Shown one piece after another: positions 19,965 to 28,329 of a DNA stretch of 64,000 nt. The position numbers and the translations under genes were made by a program. The notes beneath the pieces are model-generated. The model had not been told where the DNA came from. It saw only the letters and a list, made by a program, of their open reading frames with translations, and ran no database searches. Source of the DNA: Pseudidiomarina taiwanensis (GTDB taxonomy: Bacteria > Pseudomonadota > Gammaproteobacteria > Enterobacterales > Alteromonadaceae); the NCBI RefSeq assembly GCF_003987435.1, contig NZ_PIQG01000002.1, positions 310,001-374,000 of the forward strand, given 5' to 3'. Numbering within the stretch: the stretch's first letter is position 1; each line of letters opens with the position of its first letter.

Positions 19965-21589
19965 GTTGGGTCAAAAGTATCCGCCGCGCCAGCCTGCTCC
20001 ATAGTGTGCTGGTTGCATGGCTGGTGGCGGTATTGGCGGGAACGATTTATACCGCCTACTACTACCAACAAGTCCGCGACTACCTATTGCAACGCAGTGA
20101 CGAAATGGCGGAATTGATTACCTTAAGTGGACAACGAAATATCGTTCTTACCGCGTCTCGTGATCCGCACACATGGCTTTCGACTCTTTACACCACCTCT
20201 TGGGTTGAACATGTGCATTTGTATCAGCGCACGCAGAGTTCAGCACAATTACGCTTTTTAGGCAGTTACAACAAACAAGGACTTGCCGCGATTCCGGTGC
20301 GCCGCGAGTCCCAACTGGAGCAAATTGGTCCGCAATTACGCGAGGACTATATTGATGTGGCCAAGCAGATTACCAATAACGAGCGAGTGATCGGCTATGT
20401 GTATCTGCGCTCAAGTCGTGCGCCGCTCGACTTAGTGTTATTACGAGGGGTGATCATTACCAGTGTGATTTCTTTGCTGGCGATTCTTCTCAGTTTGCTG
20501 CTGGCACGGCGTCATCGCCGCCAGACCATTGATACCCTGGCGCAACTCACGCAGCAATTACGCGAACTCAGCGAGCATCCGGCAAATGGCAAACGACTGC
20601 ATGATTTTGACTTACGCGAGCTCGATGAGATTGGCTTAGCCATTAACCGTCTACTTGGCCGCTATGAGCAGCGCCAACGCCGCCTCGAGCAACGCAAAAA
20701 TCATGCTGAGCGACGCGCCAATGACTTAACGGAGCAATTGGCGCAGCGCGCTAAAGCACTCAGCGAGGCCAACGCAGAATTCGCTGAAACGCTTGAAAGT
20801 TTGCATCAATACCAACAGCAGTTGGTTGAGGCGAAAAAGATTTCCTCGCTACGGGAGATGGTTGCGAGTATTGCCCACGAGGTCAATACCCCGGTCGGGC
20901 TGGTTATCACCTCGCTCTCCATAATGAACGACCAGCTCGATGGTTTGGTAGAAAAAGTGAGCTCAAAGCAATTAACCCGTGCGCAGCTCGAACAGTTTAT
21001 CCAACAACATCAGGAAAATTTGGCTTTAGTTAAACGAAACATAGATCGGACCGCGGGTCTGATTGCGCGTTTCAGCCAGCTAGCGCTTGACCAATTCGCC
21101 GAGGAACCGCAGTTAATTGAACTGAGTACCTTTTGCGCTGACCTGACAGCAAGCCTACAAACTCGGCTCGAGCCGTGGCCGACGCTTAGCCTTAAGTTGC
21201 AGTGTTCTGACACGGGGGCCTACCTGCTCAAACCGGGTCCGATTAATCAAATTTTGACTCAACTTGTACAAAATTCTATACAGCATGGTTTCGAAGATGG
21301 CCAAGCTGGAATCATCGATATTCAGCTACAGGTGAGTGACGCGACAGCTGACAGCGCTGAGAGGCAATTACAGATCCGTTATCATGATAATGGCCGTGGG
21401 ATTGATAACTCCTTGATCGATCGTATTTTTGACCCGTTTGTCAGTGGTCGCAAAGACGTCGGTGCCAGTGGGCTTGGTTTATACCTTGTTTATAACCTTG
21501 TCCATCAAGTTCTGCACGGGCAAATTAAAGTCAGCAGTGATTCAGATTCTGGAACACGTTTCCATATCACTCTTCCTATCTCTGCGTAG
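19961..21589 (+). CDS. Membrane sensor histidine kinase (HPK4-like)
   Basis: A 542-residue sensor kinase. Transmembrane segments at about 13-33 and 157-182 flank an approximately 120-residue periplasmic sensor region. A HAMP-like stretch and a long charged coiled coil (about 235-295) lead to the H-box MVASIAHEVNTPVG, with His306 as phosphorylation site. The ATPase domain follows (LVQNSIQHGFEDG, DNGRGID, GASGLGLYLVYNLV). There is no receiver or Hpt domain, so it is not ArcB. It overlaps rsmC by 4 nt, so expression is coupled to the rimB cluster. arcA lies 153 bp downstream, but partnership with it is unproven. Confidence 0.88.
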   Translation: MSWVKSIRRASLLHSVLVAWLVAVLAGTIYTAYYYQQVRDYLLQRSDEMAELITLSGQRNIVLTASRDPHTWLSTLYTTSWVEHVHLYQRTQSSAQLRFLGSYNKQGLAAIPVRRESQLEQIGPQLREDYIDVAKQITNNERVIGYVYLRSSRAPLDLVLLRGVIITSVISLLAILLSLLLARRHRRQTIDTLAQLTQQLRELSEHPANGKRLHDFDLRELDEIGLAINRLLGRYEQRQRRLEQRKNHAERRANDLTEQLAQRAKALSEANAEFAETLESLHQYQQQLVEAKKISSLREMVASIAHEVNTPVGLVITSLSIMNDQLDGLVEKVSSKQLTRAQLEQFIQQHQENLALVKRNIDRTAGLIARFSQLALDQFAEEPQLIELSTFCADLTASLQTRLEPWPTLSLKLQCSDTGAYLLKPGPINQILTQLVQNSIQHGFEDGQAGIIDIQLQVSDATADSAERQLQIRYHDNGRGIDNSLIDRIFDPFVSGRKDVGASGLGLYLVYNLVHQVLHGQIKVSSDSDSGTRFHITLPISA

Positions 21590-21682
21590 TGATTACAAAC
21601 CCATTAAAATCAATACCTTATTTATTGTTCGTGTTATTCTAAAGTTTTTTGATAAAGAGATTAGGTGTTTCTTAAAGAGTTC

Positions 21683-21691
21683 TGCTAAAAT
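21683..21691 (+). promoter_or_regulatory. Candidate extended -10 promoter of arcA
   Basis: TGCTAAAAT is an extended -10 element (TG, one base, TAAAAT) about 50 bp upstream of the arcA start. It lies in an AT-rich 153-bp gap that follows the kinase gene. No good -35 hexamer sits at 17 bp. This suggests arcA has its own promoter rather than depending on the upstream kinase gene. Confidence 0.4.
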
Positions 21692-21742
21692 GTAACAATT
21701 TTACTCCTTTTCAACATTTGTTAATGGACAGCAGGACGCAAC

Positions 21743-22498
21743 ATGAGCGCAAGACTTTTAATTGTCGAGGATGAAGTCGTTACTCGAAACACCCTGACCC
21801 GATTATTTCAGCAAGAAGGCTATGATGTGTTTGATGCGGCAGATGGCATGCAAATGCAACGCATTATGGCGCGCCAGCAGGTTGATTTAGTCATTATGGA
21901 CGTTAACCTGCCGGGTAAAAGTGGTATCCAGCTCGCTGAAAAATTACGCGAGCAAGAGAACATTGGCCTGATCTTTTTAACGGGTCGTGATGCTGAGGAA
22001 GATCGTTTGTTGGCGCTCGAACTTGGGGCTGATGATTATCTTATTAAGCCGTACAATCCGAAAGAATTGATCATTCGGGTCCGTAACTTATACCGCCGTA
22101 TCGAAGCTCTGAAGCAGCAAGAGCGTGAAATTGGCCATGAAAGCGTGGTCTACGAGTTCAACAACTGGCGCCTCGAGAGTGACAGTCGCTGCTTGTTTGC
22201 ACCTGATGGCACGGTTTATCGTCTGCCGAAAAGTGAATATCGCGCGATGGAATTATTTGTCACCAATCCGGGTAAGATTCTTGACCGCGAGACCTTGGTG
22301 AAGAAAATGCTAAACCGTGAATTGCGACCTAACGACCGCACGGTTGACGTCGCGATTCGTCGGATCCGCCGACATTTTGAGAATCAAGGCGATGCACCGA
22401 ATCTGATCACCACGATTCACGGCGAAGGGTATCGCTTTATCGGGCAAGTTAACGTGCGTTATCTCGAAGCGCCGTCATTGAACGCCCCGAGCAACTAA
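21743..22498 (+). CDS. arcA: Aerobic respiration response regulator ArcA
   Basis: A 251-residue OmpR-type response regulator. The receiver has acidic residues at 9-10, the phosphoacceptor Asp53 in VIMDVNLPGKSG, and Lys in DDYLIKPYNP. The winged-helix domain ends NRELRPNDRTVDVAIRRIRRHFE and TTIHGEGYRFIG. The match to E. coli ArcA is close along the whole length, including VEDEVVTRNTL at the start. ArcA represses respiratory and TCA genes under low oxygen. Its 3' end overlaps the facing Hpt gene by 24 bp. Confidence 0.93.
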   Translation: MSARLLIVEDEVVTRNTLTRLFQQEGYDVFDAADGMQMQRIMARQQVDLVIMDVNLPGKSGIQLAEKLREQENIGLIFLTGRDAEEDRLLALELGADDYLIKPYNPKELIIRVRNLYRRIEALKQQEREIGHESVVYEFNNWRLESDSRCLFAPDGTVYRLPKSEYRAMELFVTNPGKILDRETLVKKMLNRELRPNDRTVDVAIRRIRRHFENQGDAPNLITTIHGEGYRFIGQVNVRYLEAPSLNAPSN

Positions 22499-22816
22499 CC
22501 AACGTTTTAATTCGGCTTGATGTTGTGGCTGCTGTTTGGCCCACGCATCAAGCCGTTTTTCTAGCTCTTCCCACTGCCAAGGTTGGCGCTCGATCAATTC
22601 CATTTCACTGGCCAATTCATGCAAGCCGACCGAACGACAGGCTCCTTTTAACTTATGTGCTTGGCGGCGGGTTTCTGTTTCATCGCGCTGAGCAACTAAA
22701 TGCTGCATCAGTTCAAGATAACCTCCGATGTTATCTGCGAACGTCTCATACATTTCGCCGACGCCCTCAGTACCGAGCAAATCGTAATATTGCTGAAGTA
22801 GTTTTTCATCGATCAT
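22475..22816 (-). CDS. Free-standing Hpt (histidine phosphotransfer) protein, HptA-like
   Basis: A 113-residue single-domain Hpt protein. The phosphorylatable His54 lies in RRQAHKLKGACRSVG, the classic HxLKG motif of four-helix Hpt modules such as the ArcB C-terminus. A strong AAAGGAG site precedes the ATG. It faces arcA and overlaps its 3' end. In Shewanella a separate protein, HptA, relays phosphate to ArcA because full ArcB is missing. The adjacency here suggests the same role. The kinase or receiver that loads it is not in the window unless another hybrid kinase exists elsewhere. Confidence 0.85.
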   Translation of the reverse strand: MIDEKLLQQYYDLLGTEGVGEMYETFADNIGGYLELMQHLVAQRDETETRRQAHKLKGACRSVGLHELASEMELIERQPWQWEELEKRLDAWAKQQPQHQAELKRWLVARGVQ

Positions 22817-23004
22817 GATTGGTCTCCTTTCCTCGCCAAGCGAGCCGATTTATCCCTATTACTTCGATTACTGCTATCGAATTTCTTTACTGCGACTATT
22901 GAACCCTATCTGGCAAACTATCGTAAACACGTTAGATCGAGTATACTTACGCCCCCGTATTTTGGGAATGCTGAAATTCACGTAACGTTTGGAGCCGTAT
23001 TAGC

Positions 23005-23943
23005 ATGCCAACCGCAACCCCAACGATGATGCCAGACATCGCGAACCAGACCAAAGCGCAAACTGAAGGGACTTTGGATTGGGTCGGGATGAGTAATATT
23101 GAGATGCCCGTGGTGGTCGGAGCCGCCAACGAACCGGAGCGTCCAGTCAGTGCCCGCGTCGAAGCGTTTGTCAATTTGACCGACCCCAAAGCGAAAGGCA
23201 TTCACATGTCACGACTCTATTTATTGCTCGAAGATTTATCGAACAATAATGCGCTTAACTATAGCACGCTTAAAACTCTGTTAAACGATTTTATTAGCAG
23301 TCATGATGGGCTTGCAAACCAAGCGTTTGTGCAATTTGCCTTTGATTATCACTTACGCCGTAAATCGCTGATTAGTAAAAAGCAGGGGTGGAAAGCGTAT
23401 CCAGTGGTGATTACCGGTCGATACAACCAAGGTAACCTTGATCTGCAACTCGCGGTTGAAGTGCCTTATTCATCGACTTGCCCATGCTCAGCAGCGCTGG
23501 CGCGGCAACTCATCCAAGATGCGTTTGCAGAGCAATTCGGCACCGATGAAGAAGTCGATGCAGAATTGGTCCATCGTTGGCTCGGCACAACTCAAGGGAT
23601 TGTCGCTACGCCGCATAGTCAACGCTCAATTGCTGAAGTCAAAGTTAAATTAAGTGAGCAAACCACTGAGTTCCCAGTGGTCGAACTGATCGATGCGATT
23701 GAAGATGCTTTACAGACGCCTGTGCAGGCTGCTGTGAAACGTGAAGATGAGCAAGAATTTGCCCGTTTGAATGGGCAAAATCTCATGTTCTGTGAAGATG
23801 CAGCGCGGAAACTTCAGCATGCCCTAAACCAAGAATCGCAATACGCAGATTTCTGGATTCGGGTGAACCATTACGAATCATTGCATGCTCATGATGCAGT
23901 GAGTATCACCACCAAGGGGATCACTGGCGGTTTTAGCGCCTGA
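23005..23943 (+). CDS. folE2: GTP cyclohydrolase FolE2 (type IB)
   Basis: A 312-residue GCYH-IB enzyme, which converts GTP to dihydroneopterin triphosphate for folate and queuosine synthesis. Signature segments are [21 protein letters not shown] near 65-72, the metal-site cysteine region [14 protein letters not shown] (Cys159/Cys161), and [14 protein letters not shown] near the C-terminus. Type IB enzymes can use metals other than zinc and in some bacteria are induced by zinc shortage. I saw no Zur-like operator in the 188-bp upstream gap. A terminator follows directly. Confidence 0.93.
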   Translation: MPTATPTMMPDIANQTKAQTEGTLDWVGMSNIEMPVVVGAANEPERPVSARVEAFVNLTDPKAKGIHMSRLYLLLEDLSNNNALNYSTLKTLLNDFISSHDGLANQAFVQFAFDYHLRRKSLISKKQGWKAYPVVITGRYNQGNLDLQLAVEVPYSSTCPCSAALARQLIQDAFAEQFGTDEEVDAELVHRWLGTTQGIVATPHSQRSIAEVKVKLSEQTTEFPVVELIDAIEDALQTPVQAAVKREDEQEFARLNGQNLMFCEDAARKLQHALNQESQYADFWIRVNHYESLHAHDAVSITTKGITGGFSA

Positions 23944-23958
23944 TTTGTGTACCCGAAG

Positions 23959-23995
23959 TTCCGGCTGGGTTATACTACGCAGCCGGAATTTTTTT
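23959..23995 (+). terminator. Rho-independent terminator of folE2
   Basis: TTCCGGCT (23959-23966) pairs with AGCCGGAA (23981-23988) around a 14-nt loop, followed by seven more Ts. It separates folE2 from the adenosine kinase gene, so the latter needs its own promoter or readthrough. Confidence 0.85.
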
Positions 23996-24007
23996 GTTTG
24001 AGTCACT

Positions 24008-25024
24008 ATGAAAACAATCGACATCGTTGGCATCGGCAATGCCCTCGTTGACCAAGAATTCGAGGTCACGGACGAATTTCTAACCCAGCATCAAATCGAG
24101 AAAGGCATGATGACCTTGATCGAAGATGCCGATCAAGAGCGCCTTATTGCAGAACTCGCAAAACGCGGCGAATTAAAGAAACAATCAGGTGGCGGATCAG
24201 CTGCAAATTCACTGGTCGCCTTTGCCCAATTTGGTGGCAAAGCTTTTTACTGCTGCAAAGTTGCCGATGACCAAGCCGGCCAATTTTACTGCGACGACCT
24301 TGAGCAGATCGGCATCACCACCAATACCGGTCACACGAAGCATGAAGGTAAAACCGGTCGCTGCTTGGTGATGGTCACCCCTGATGCTGAGCGGACCATG
24401 CGCACCTATCTTGGCATTACCGCTGATCTCTCCACCGCAGAGCTCGACGAAGATGCGATTGCCAAGGCCGACTATTTATATATTGAAGGTTACTTAGTGA
24501 CGTCACCGATTGCTCGCCAAGCAATTGCCCGCGCCAAAGAAGTTGCGCGCGCGCACGGCACCAAGATTGCAATGACCTGTTCTGATCCGGCAATGGTGAA
24601 ATACTTCCGAGACGGGATTGATGAGATCTTAGCCGGCGGCGTCGACGTAATGTTCTGTAATCAAGAAGAAGCTCGCATCCTGACCGGTACTGATGATGAA
24701 CAAGCCGCGCTGCAACAGCTGCGCCAGCATGCGGACATTGTCGCTATCACACTCGGCAAACGCGGCGCACTGTTAGGCGATCGCGACCAACAAGTCGCGG
24801 TGCCTGGCGTTAAAGTTGAGGCGCGTGATACCAATGGTGCGGGTGATATGTTTGCCGGGGCCATGATGTTTGGACTCACCCGCGGCTATTCACTGGCCGC
24901 CTGCGGTGCGCTTGCGAGCCATGCTGCGGCTGAAGTGGTGACCGAGTTCGGCCCGCGCTTAAGCGCCGATCGGCAGCAACAATTATTGATTCGCTTACAA
25001 CATAATCCCGAATTTAATTCATGA
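24008..25024 (+). CDS. PfkB-family adenosine kinase
   Basis: A 338-residue ribokinase-superfamily enzyme. The N-terminal [13 protein letters not shown], the [18 protein letters not shown] substrate-binding segment and the C-terminal [17 protein letters not shown] motif with its catalytic aspartate are clear. Its position directly before S-adenosylhomocysteine hydrolase points to adenosine as substrate: the hydrolase releases adenosine and this kinase traps it as AMP. Other PfkB substrates cannot be excluded from sequence alone. Confidence 0.85.
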   Translation: MKTIDIVGIGNALVDQEFEVTDEFLTQHQIEKGMMTLIEDADQERLIAELAKRGELKKQSGGGSAANSLVAFAQFGGKAFYCCKVADDQAGQFYCDDLEQIGITTNTGHTKHEGKTGRCLVMVTPDAERTMRTYLGITADLSTAELDEDAIAKADYLYIEGYLVTSPIARQAIARAKEVARAHGTKIAMTCSDPAMVKYFRDGIDEILAGGVDVMFCNQEEARILTGTDDEQAALQQLRQHADIVAITLGKRGALLGDRDQQVAVPGVKVEARDTNGAGDMFAGAMMFGLTRGYSLAACGALASHAAAEVVTEFGPRLSADRQQQLLIRLQHNPEFNS

Positions 25025-25035
25025 ACGAGGTTGTC

Positions 25036-26400
25036 ATGCAAGATTACAAAGTAGCTGATATTGGCTTAGCCGATTGGGGTCGCCAAGAAATCAAAATCGC
25101 TGAAACCGAAATGCCGGCTTTGATGGCAATTCGACGCAAATATGCCGACAGCAAGCCACTCGCTGGCGCGCGTATTATCGGCTGTATCCACATGACCATC
25201 CAAACCGCAGTCCTGATCGAAACTCTGATTGAACTGGGGGCCGAAGTGCGTTGGTCATCGTGTAATATTTTCTCGACGCAAGATCATGCTGCTGCTGCAA
25301 TGGCCGCTGCTGGCGTGCCAGTATTTGCTTGGAAAGGCGAAACCGAAGAAGAATATGAGTGGTGCTTAGAGCAAACGTGTCATAAAGATGGTGAGCTTTG
25401 GGATGCCAACATGATCCTTGACGATGGCGGCGACTTGACCCTATTGATTCATGACAAGTACCCGCAGATGCTCGATAAGATTCACGGCATCACTGAAGAA
25501 ACGACCACGGGTGTTCATCGTTTATTAGAGATGCTGAAAAAAGGCACGCTGAAAGTTCCTGCCATTAACGTGAATGACTCAGTGACCAAATCAAAGAACG
25601 ATAACAAATACGGTTGTCGCCACTCTTTGAGCGATGCCATCAAGCGCGCAACTGACCACCTATTGATGGGTAAAAAAGCCTTGGTGATTGGTTATGGTGA
25701 CGTGGGTAAAGGCTCAGCTGCGAGCTTGCGCCAAGAAGGCATGATCGTAAAAGTCACTGAGATTGATCCAATCTGTGCAATGCAAGCCTGTATGGACGGT
25801 TTTGAGGTGGTCTCACCTTATATTGATGGTATCAACAGCGGTGCTGCCAGCTCGATTAATAAAGAGCTACTGGCCAATACCGATTTGTTGGTGACTACCA
25901 CAGGTAACGTCAATGTGTGTGATAAACACATGTTGGCGGCACTTAAGCCAACTGCACTCGTGTGTAACATTGGTCACTTCGATAACGAAATCGATACCCT
26001 TTATATGCGTGAAAACTGGCGTTGGGAAGAAGTGAAGCCACAGGTTCACAAAATCTATCGCAGCGACGCTGAAAACGACTATTTGCTGTTGCTCTCAGAA
26101 GGCCGTTTGGTCAACTTAGGTAACGCTACCGGCCATCCAAGCCGGATCATGGATGGCTCATTTGCCAACCAAGTGTTGGCACAAATGCACTTGTTCGATG
26201 AGAAGTTCGCTGACTTGCCAGCGTCTGAAAAACCTGCCAAGCTTCGGGTTGAGGTATTACCGAAGCAACTCGATGAAGAAGTTGCGCGTTACATGGTTGA
26301 AGGGTTTGGTGGGGTTGTCACCAAATTGACTGAGACCCAAGCGGATTACATTCACGTGGCGGTTGAAGGACCATTCAAGAGCGACGACTACCGCTACTAA
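25036..26400 (+). CDS. ahcY: S-adenosylhomocysteine hydrolase (adenosylhomocysteinase)
   Basis: A 454-residue NAD-dependent enzyme that splits S-adenosylhomocysteine into adenosine and homocysteine. The NAD-binding loop [17 protein letters not shown], the segment [19 protein letters not shown] and the C-terminal SDDYRY tail are standard. I choose the ATG at 25036, with GAGG a few bases upstream; the earlier ATG at 25021 overlaps the kinase stop. It forms a compact pair with adenosine kinase. This indicates one-step SAH recycling rather than the Pfs/LuxS route, though those genes could exist elsewhere. Confidence 0.96.
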   Translation: MQDYKVADIGLADWGRQEIKIAETEMPALMAIRRKYADSKPLAGARIIGCIHMTIQTAVLIETLIELGAEVRWSSCNIFSTQDHAAAAMAAAGVPVFAWKGETEEEYEWCLEQTCHKDGELWDANMILDDGGDLTLLIHDKYPQMLDKIHGITEETTTGVHRLLEMLKKGTLKVPAINVNDSVTKSKNDNKYGCRHSLSDAIKRATDHLLMGKKALVIGYGDVGKGSAASLRQEGMIVKVTEIDPICAMQACMDGFEVVSPYIDGINSGAASSINKELLANTDLLVTTTGNVNVCDKHMLAALKPTALVCNIGHFDNEIDTLYMRENWRWEEVKPQVHKIYRSDAENDYLLLLSEGRLVNLGNATGHPSRIMDGSFANQVLAQMHLFDEKFADLPASEKPAKLRVEVLPKQLDEEVARYMVEGFGGVVTKLTETQADYIHVAVEGPFKSDDYRY

Positions 26401-26416
26401 GCGAGTAATAGGTTCC

Positions 26417-26986
26417 ATGGAAATAACCTACAAAGAACTAACGGCCGCCGATCACGCGGCCGTTATTGAATTAGGCAATCGGGTTCACGGTGACAATTAT
26501 CTGACCGAGGCGAACCTGCAGGATTACGCCGCGCGAGGGCTCTACAAAGGCGTCAACTTAAGCTGGTTGGCTTTTGTCGATGGCAAACTTGCGGGGATTC
26601 GACTGACTTTTGCGCCAAGCCAGTGGGATACTGAAACGGACACCACACCGAGTGCTTGGCGCGTGCCCGCTGAGCAAATGGTTTACTTCAAGTGTTCCGC
26701 AGTAGATTCAAGTATTCGTGGTGCGGGGCTCGGCCGAGGCTTATTAAAGCAATCCATCGCTGCCGCTAAGTCTGTTGGCTGCAAAGCCGGGCTTGCGCAC
26801 ATATGGCTGAACAGCCCAAACAACAGTGCTTACGGTTACTTTAGTAAATGCGGTGGCGAATTAGTTGCAGAGCATGCCAACCGTTGGCACTACATCTCGG
26901 TGCATGAGGGCTACCACTGCCCGGTCTGTGATGGCATCTGCCATTGCTCTGCGGCAGAAATGATCCTCTATTTCGACCAAGACTAA
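26417..26986 (+). CDS. GNAT-family N-acetyltransferase with Cys/His-rich C-terminus
   Basis: A 189-residue GNAT-fold protein. The acetyl-CoA pyrophosphate-binding motif A is RGAGLGRGLLKQS (from residue 101). The C-terminal tail contains HCPVCDGICHC (167-177), four cysteines and two histidines spaced like a small zinc site, which is uncommon for GNAT enzymes. The start at 26417 avoids a 54-nt in-frame extension into ahcY. It lies 16 nt after ahcY and directly before the flavoprotein gene. Substrate unknown. Confidence 0.78.
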   Translation: MEITYKELTAADHAAVIELGNRVHGDNYLTEANLQDYAARGLYKGVNLSWLAFVDGKLAGIRLTFAPSQWDTETDTTPSAWRVPAEQMVYFKCSAVDSSIRGAGLGRGLLKQSIAAAKSVGCKAGLAHIWLNSPNNSAYGYFSKCGGELVAEHANRWHYISVHEGYHCPVCDGICHCSAAEMILYFDQD

Positions 26987-28327
26987 ATGAGAGCGGGCGC
27001 CATGTATGATCCCCTTGTCGATGCGCGCCCGGACCCACAGGCTGCGCCCGCGTCCAGTTATTGGCAGGCGCATACCCATACGGTTTGGCCCGAACCCCAG
27101 CAACCTCCAACACAGGCGGATATGGTTGTCATCGGTGGCGGCTATACCGGTCTTAACGCGGCCCTCGAGTTAGCCGAACGCTATCAACAACAAGTCGTCC
27201 TGCTTGAGGCCAATCAACTTGGCTGGGGCTGCTCGACTCGAAATGCCGGCTTTGCGATGCCAGGTACCGGACGGCTGGGTTATCAGCAATGGGCCGAGCG
27301 ACTTGGTGAACAAACTGCACAAGCGATTCAACAGGAATATCGGGCTGGGTTTGCACAGCTCGAGCGGCATCTTGCCGCCTGCCCTGAGCAGTTGCAAATT
27401 CAGCGCGGCGGTTATTTAAAAATTGCCCATAAAGCCAGTACGGTCGCGGCGTTAAAACGCCAATACGAGGCCCTTAGTGCGTACGAGCCAAGCACCCGCT
27501 GGCTTGATTATGAGGCGACCCAAGAGCGACTGAAAAGCCCCCAAGCACACGCCGCTTTGCACTTTACCCATAGTTTTGGTGTGAACCCGCTGCTGCTAGC
27601 TAGCAGCATTGCCCGTCAAGCTGCCGCGGCAGGCGCACAACTGTGTCCACACCAGGTGGTCGAGAACATTGAGCGTAACGCCAATGGCTTTACGGTCCGT
27701 ACCCAAACGCAACAGATTCAAGCTCATAAAGTACTGATTTGCAGTAATGGCTATACCCCCAACAAACTCCATCCAGCCCTGCATGGTCGCAGCTTACCGG
27801 TACTCTCGAGCGTGCTGGTCACGCGGCCACTCACAGCCACAGAATTAGCGGCTACCGGGTTAACAAGTCAGCATTTAGTGATGGATACTCGGGTCCTGAA
27901 ATATTACTTCAGGCTGTTGCCAGATAATCGGTTATTGTTCGGTGGGCGCGGCGCGGTTCGTGGTAAAGATGCCAATAAAGCAAAGTATGCGCGGCATTTA
28001 TTGGCTGCCCTTGCGGCGACTTTTCCACAATTACAGCGTTTGAGCCAACAGCCTCCTGATTATTTTTGGAGTGGCTGGGTGAGTGTTGCTTTAGATGATT
28101 ATCCGCGGATTTATTCCCCAGAACCGGGGCTATTTACGGCGATGGGCTACTGCGGTTCAGGGGTGACCTTTACCCAAGTCGCTGGCCAACGCTTGGCGCA
28201 GTTAGCGATGGGCGAGCAACTGCCCGCCCTGCCGTTCTACCAATCTGAATTGCCGCGCTTTCCACTGGCCAGCTTGCGCCGTCTTGGCCAGTGGGGCTTT
28301 TACCAATGGGCGCGGCTGACGCAATAA
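26987..28327 (+). CDS. FAD-dependent oxidoreductase of the DAO family (PuuB-like)
   Basis: A 446-residue flavoprotein. The Rossmann dinucleotide loop GGGYTGLNAALELAER starts at residue 50, followed by VVLLEANQLGWGCSTRNAGF, the pattern of gamma-glutamylputrescine oxidase and related amine oxidases. The SYWQAHT N-terminal stretch and the C-terminal GYCGSGVTFTQVAG FAD contact also fit. It begins one base after the GNAT stop, so the two are cotranslated. The substrate may be an amino acid or polyamine derivative; no other putrescine pathway gene is nearby. An ATG at 27002 is an alternative start. Confidence 0.82.
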   Translation: MRAGAMYDPLVDARPDPQAAPASSYWQAHTHTVWPEPQQPPTQADMVVIGGGYTGLNAALELAERYQQQVVLLEANQLGWGCSTRNAGFAMPGTGRLGYQQWAERLGEQTAQAIQQEYRAGFAQLERHLAACPEQLQIQRGGYLKIAHKASTVAALKRQYEALSAYEPSTRWLDYEATQERLKSPQAHAALHFTHSFGVNPLLLASSIARQAAAAGAQLCPHQVVENIERNANGFTVRTQTQQIQAHKVLICSNGYTPNKLHPALHGRSLPVLSSVLVTRPLTATELAATGLTSQHLVMDTRVLKYYFRLLPDNRLLFGGRGAVRGKDANKAKYARHLLAALAATFPQLQRLSQQPPDYFWSGWVSVALDDYPRIYSPEPGLFTAMGYCGSGVTFTQVAGQRLAQLAMGEQLPALPFYQSELPRFPLASLRRLGQWGFYQWARLTQ

Positions 28328-28329
28328 AA

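Noticed and set aside
19961-21589. ArcB or ArcS assignment of the sensor kinase
   Set aside because: It lacks PAS, receiver and Hpt domains, so neither name is supported in spite of the nearby arcA.
22817-23004. A Zur operator before folE2
   Set aside because: No sequence resembling the AT-rich Zur palindrome was found in the gap.
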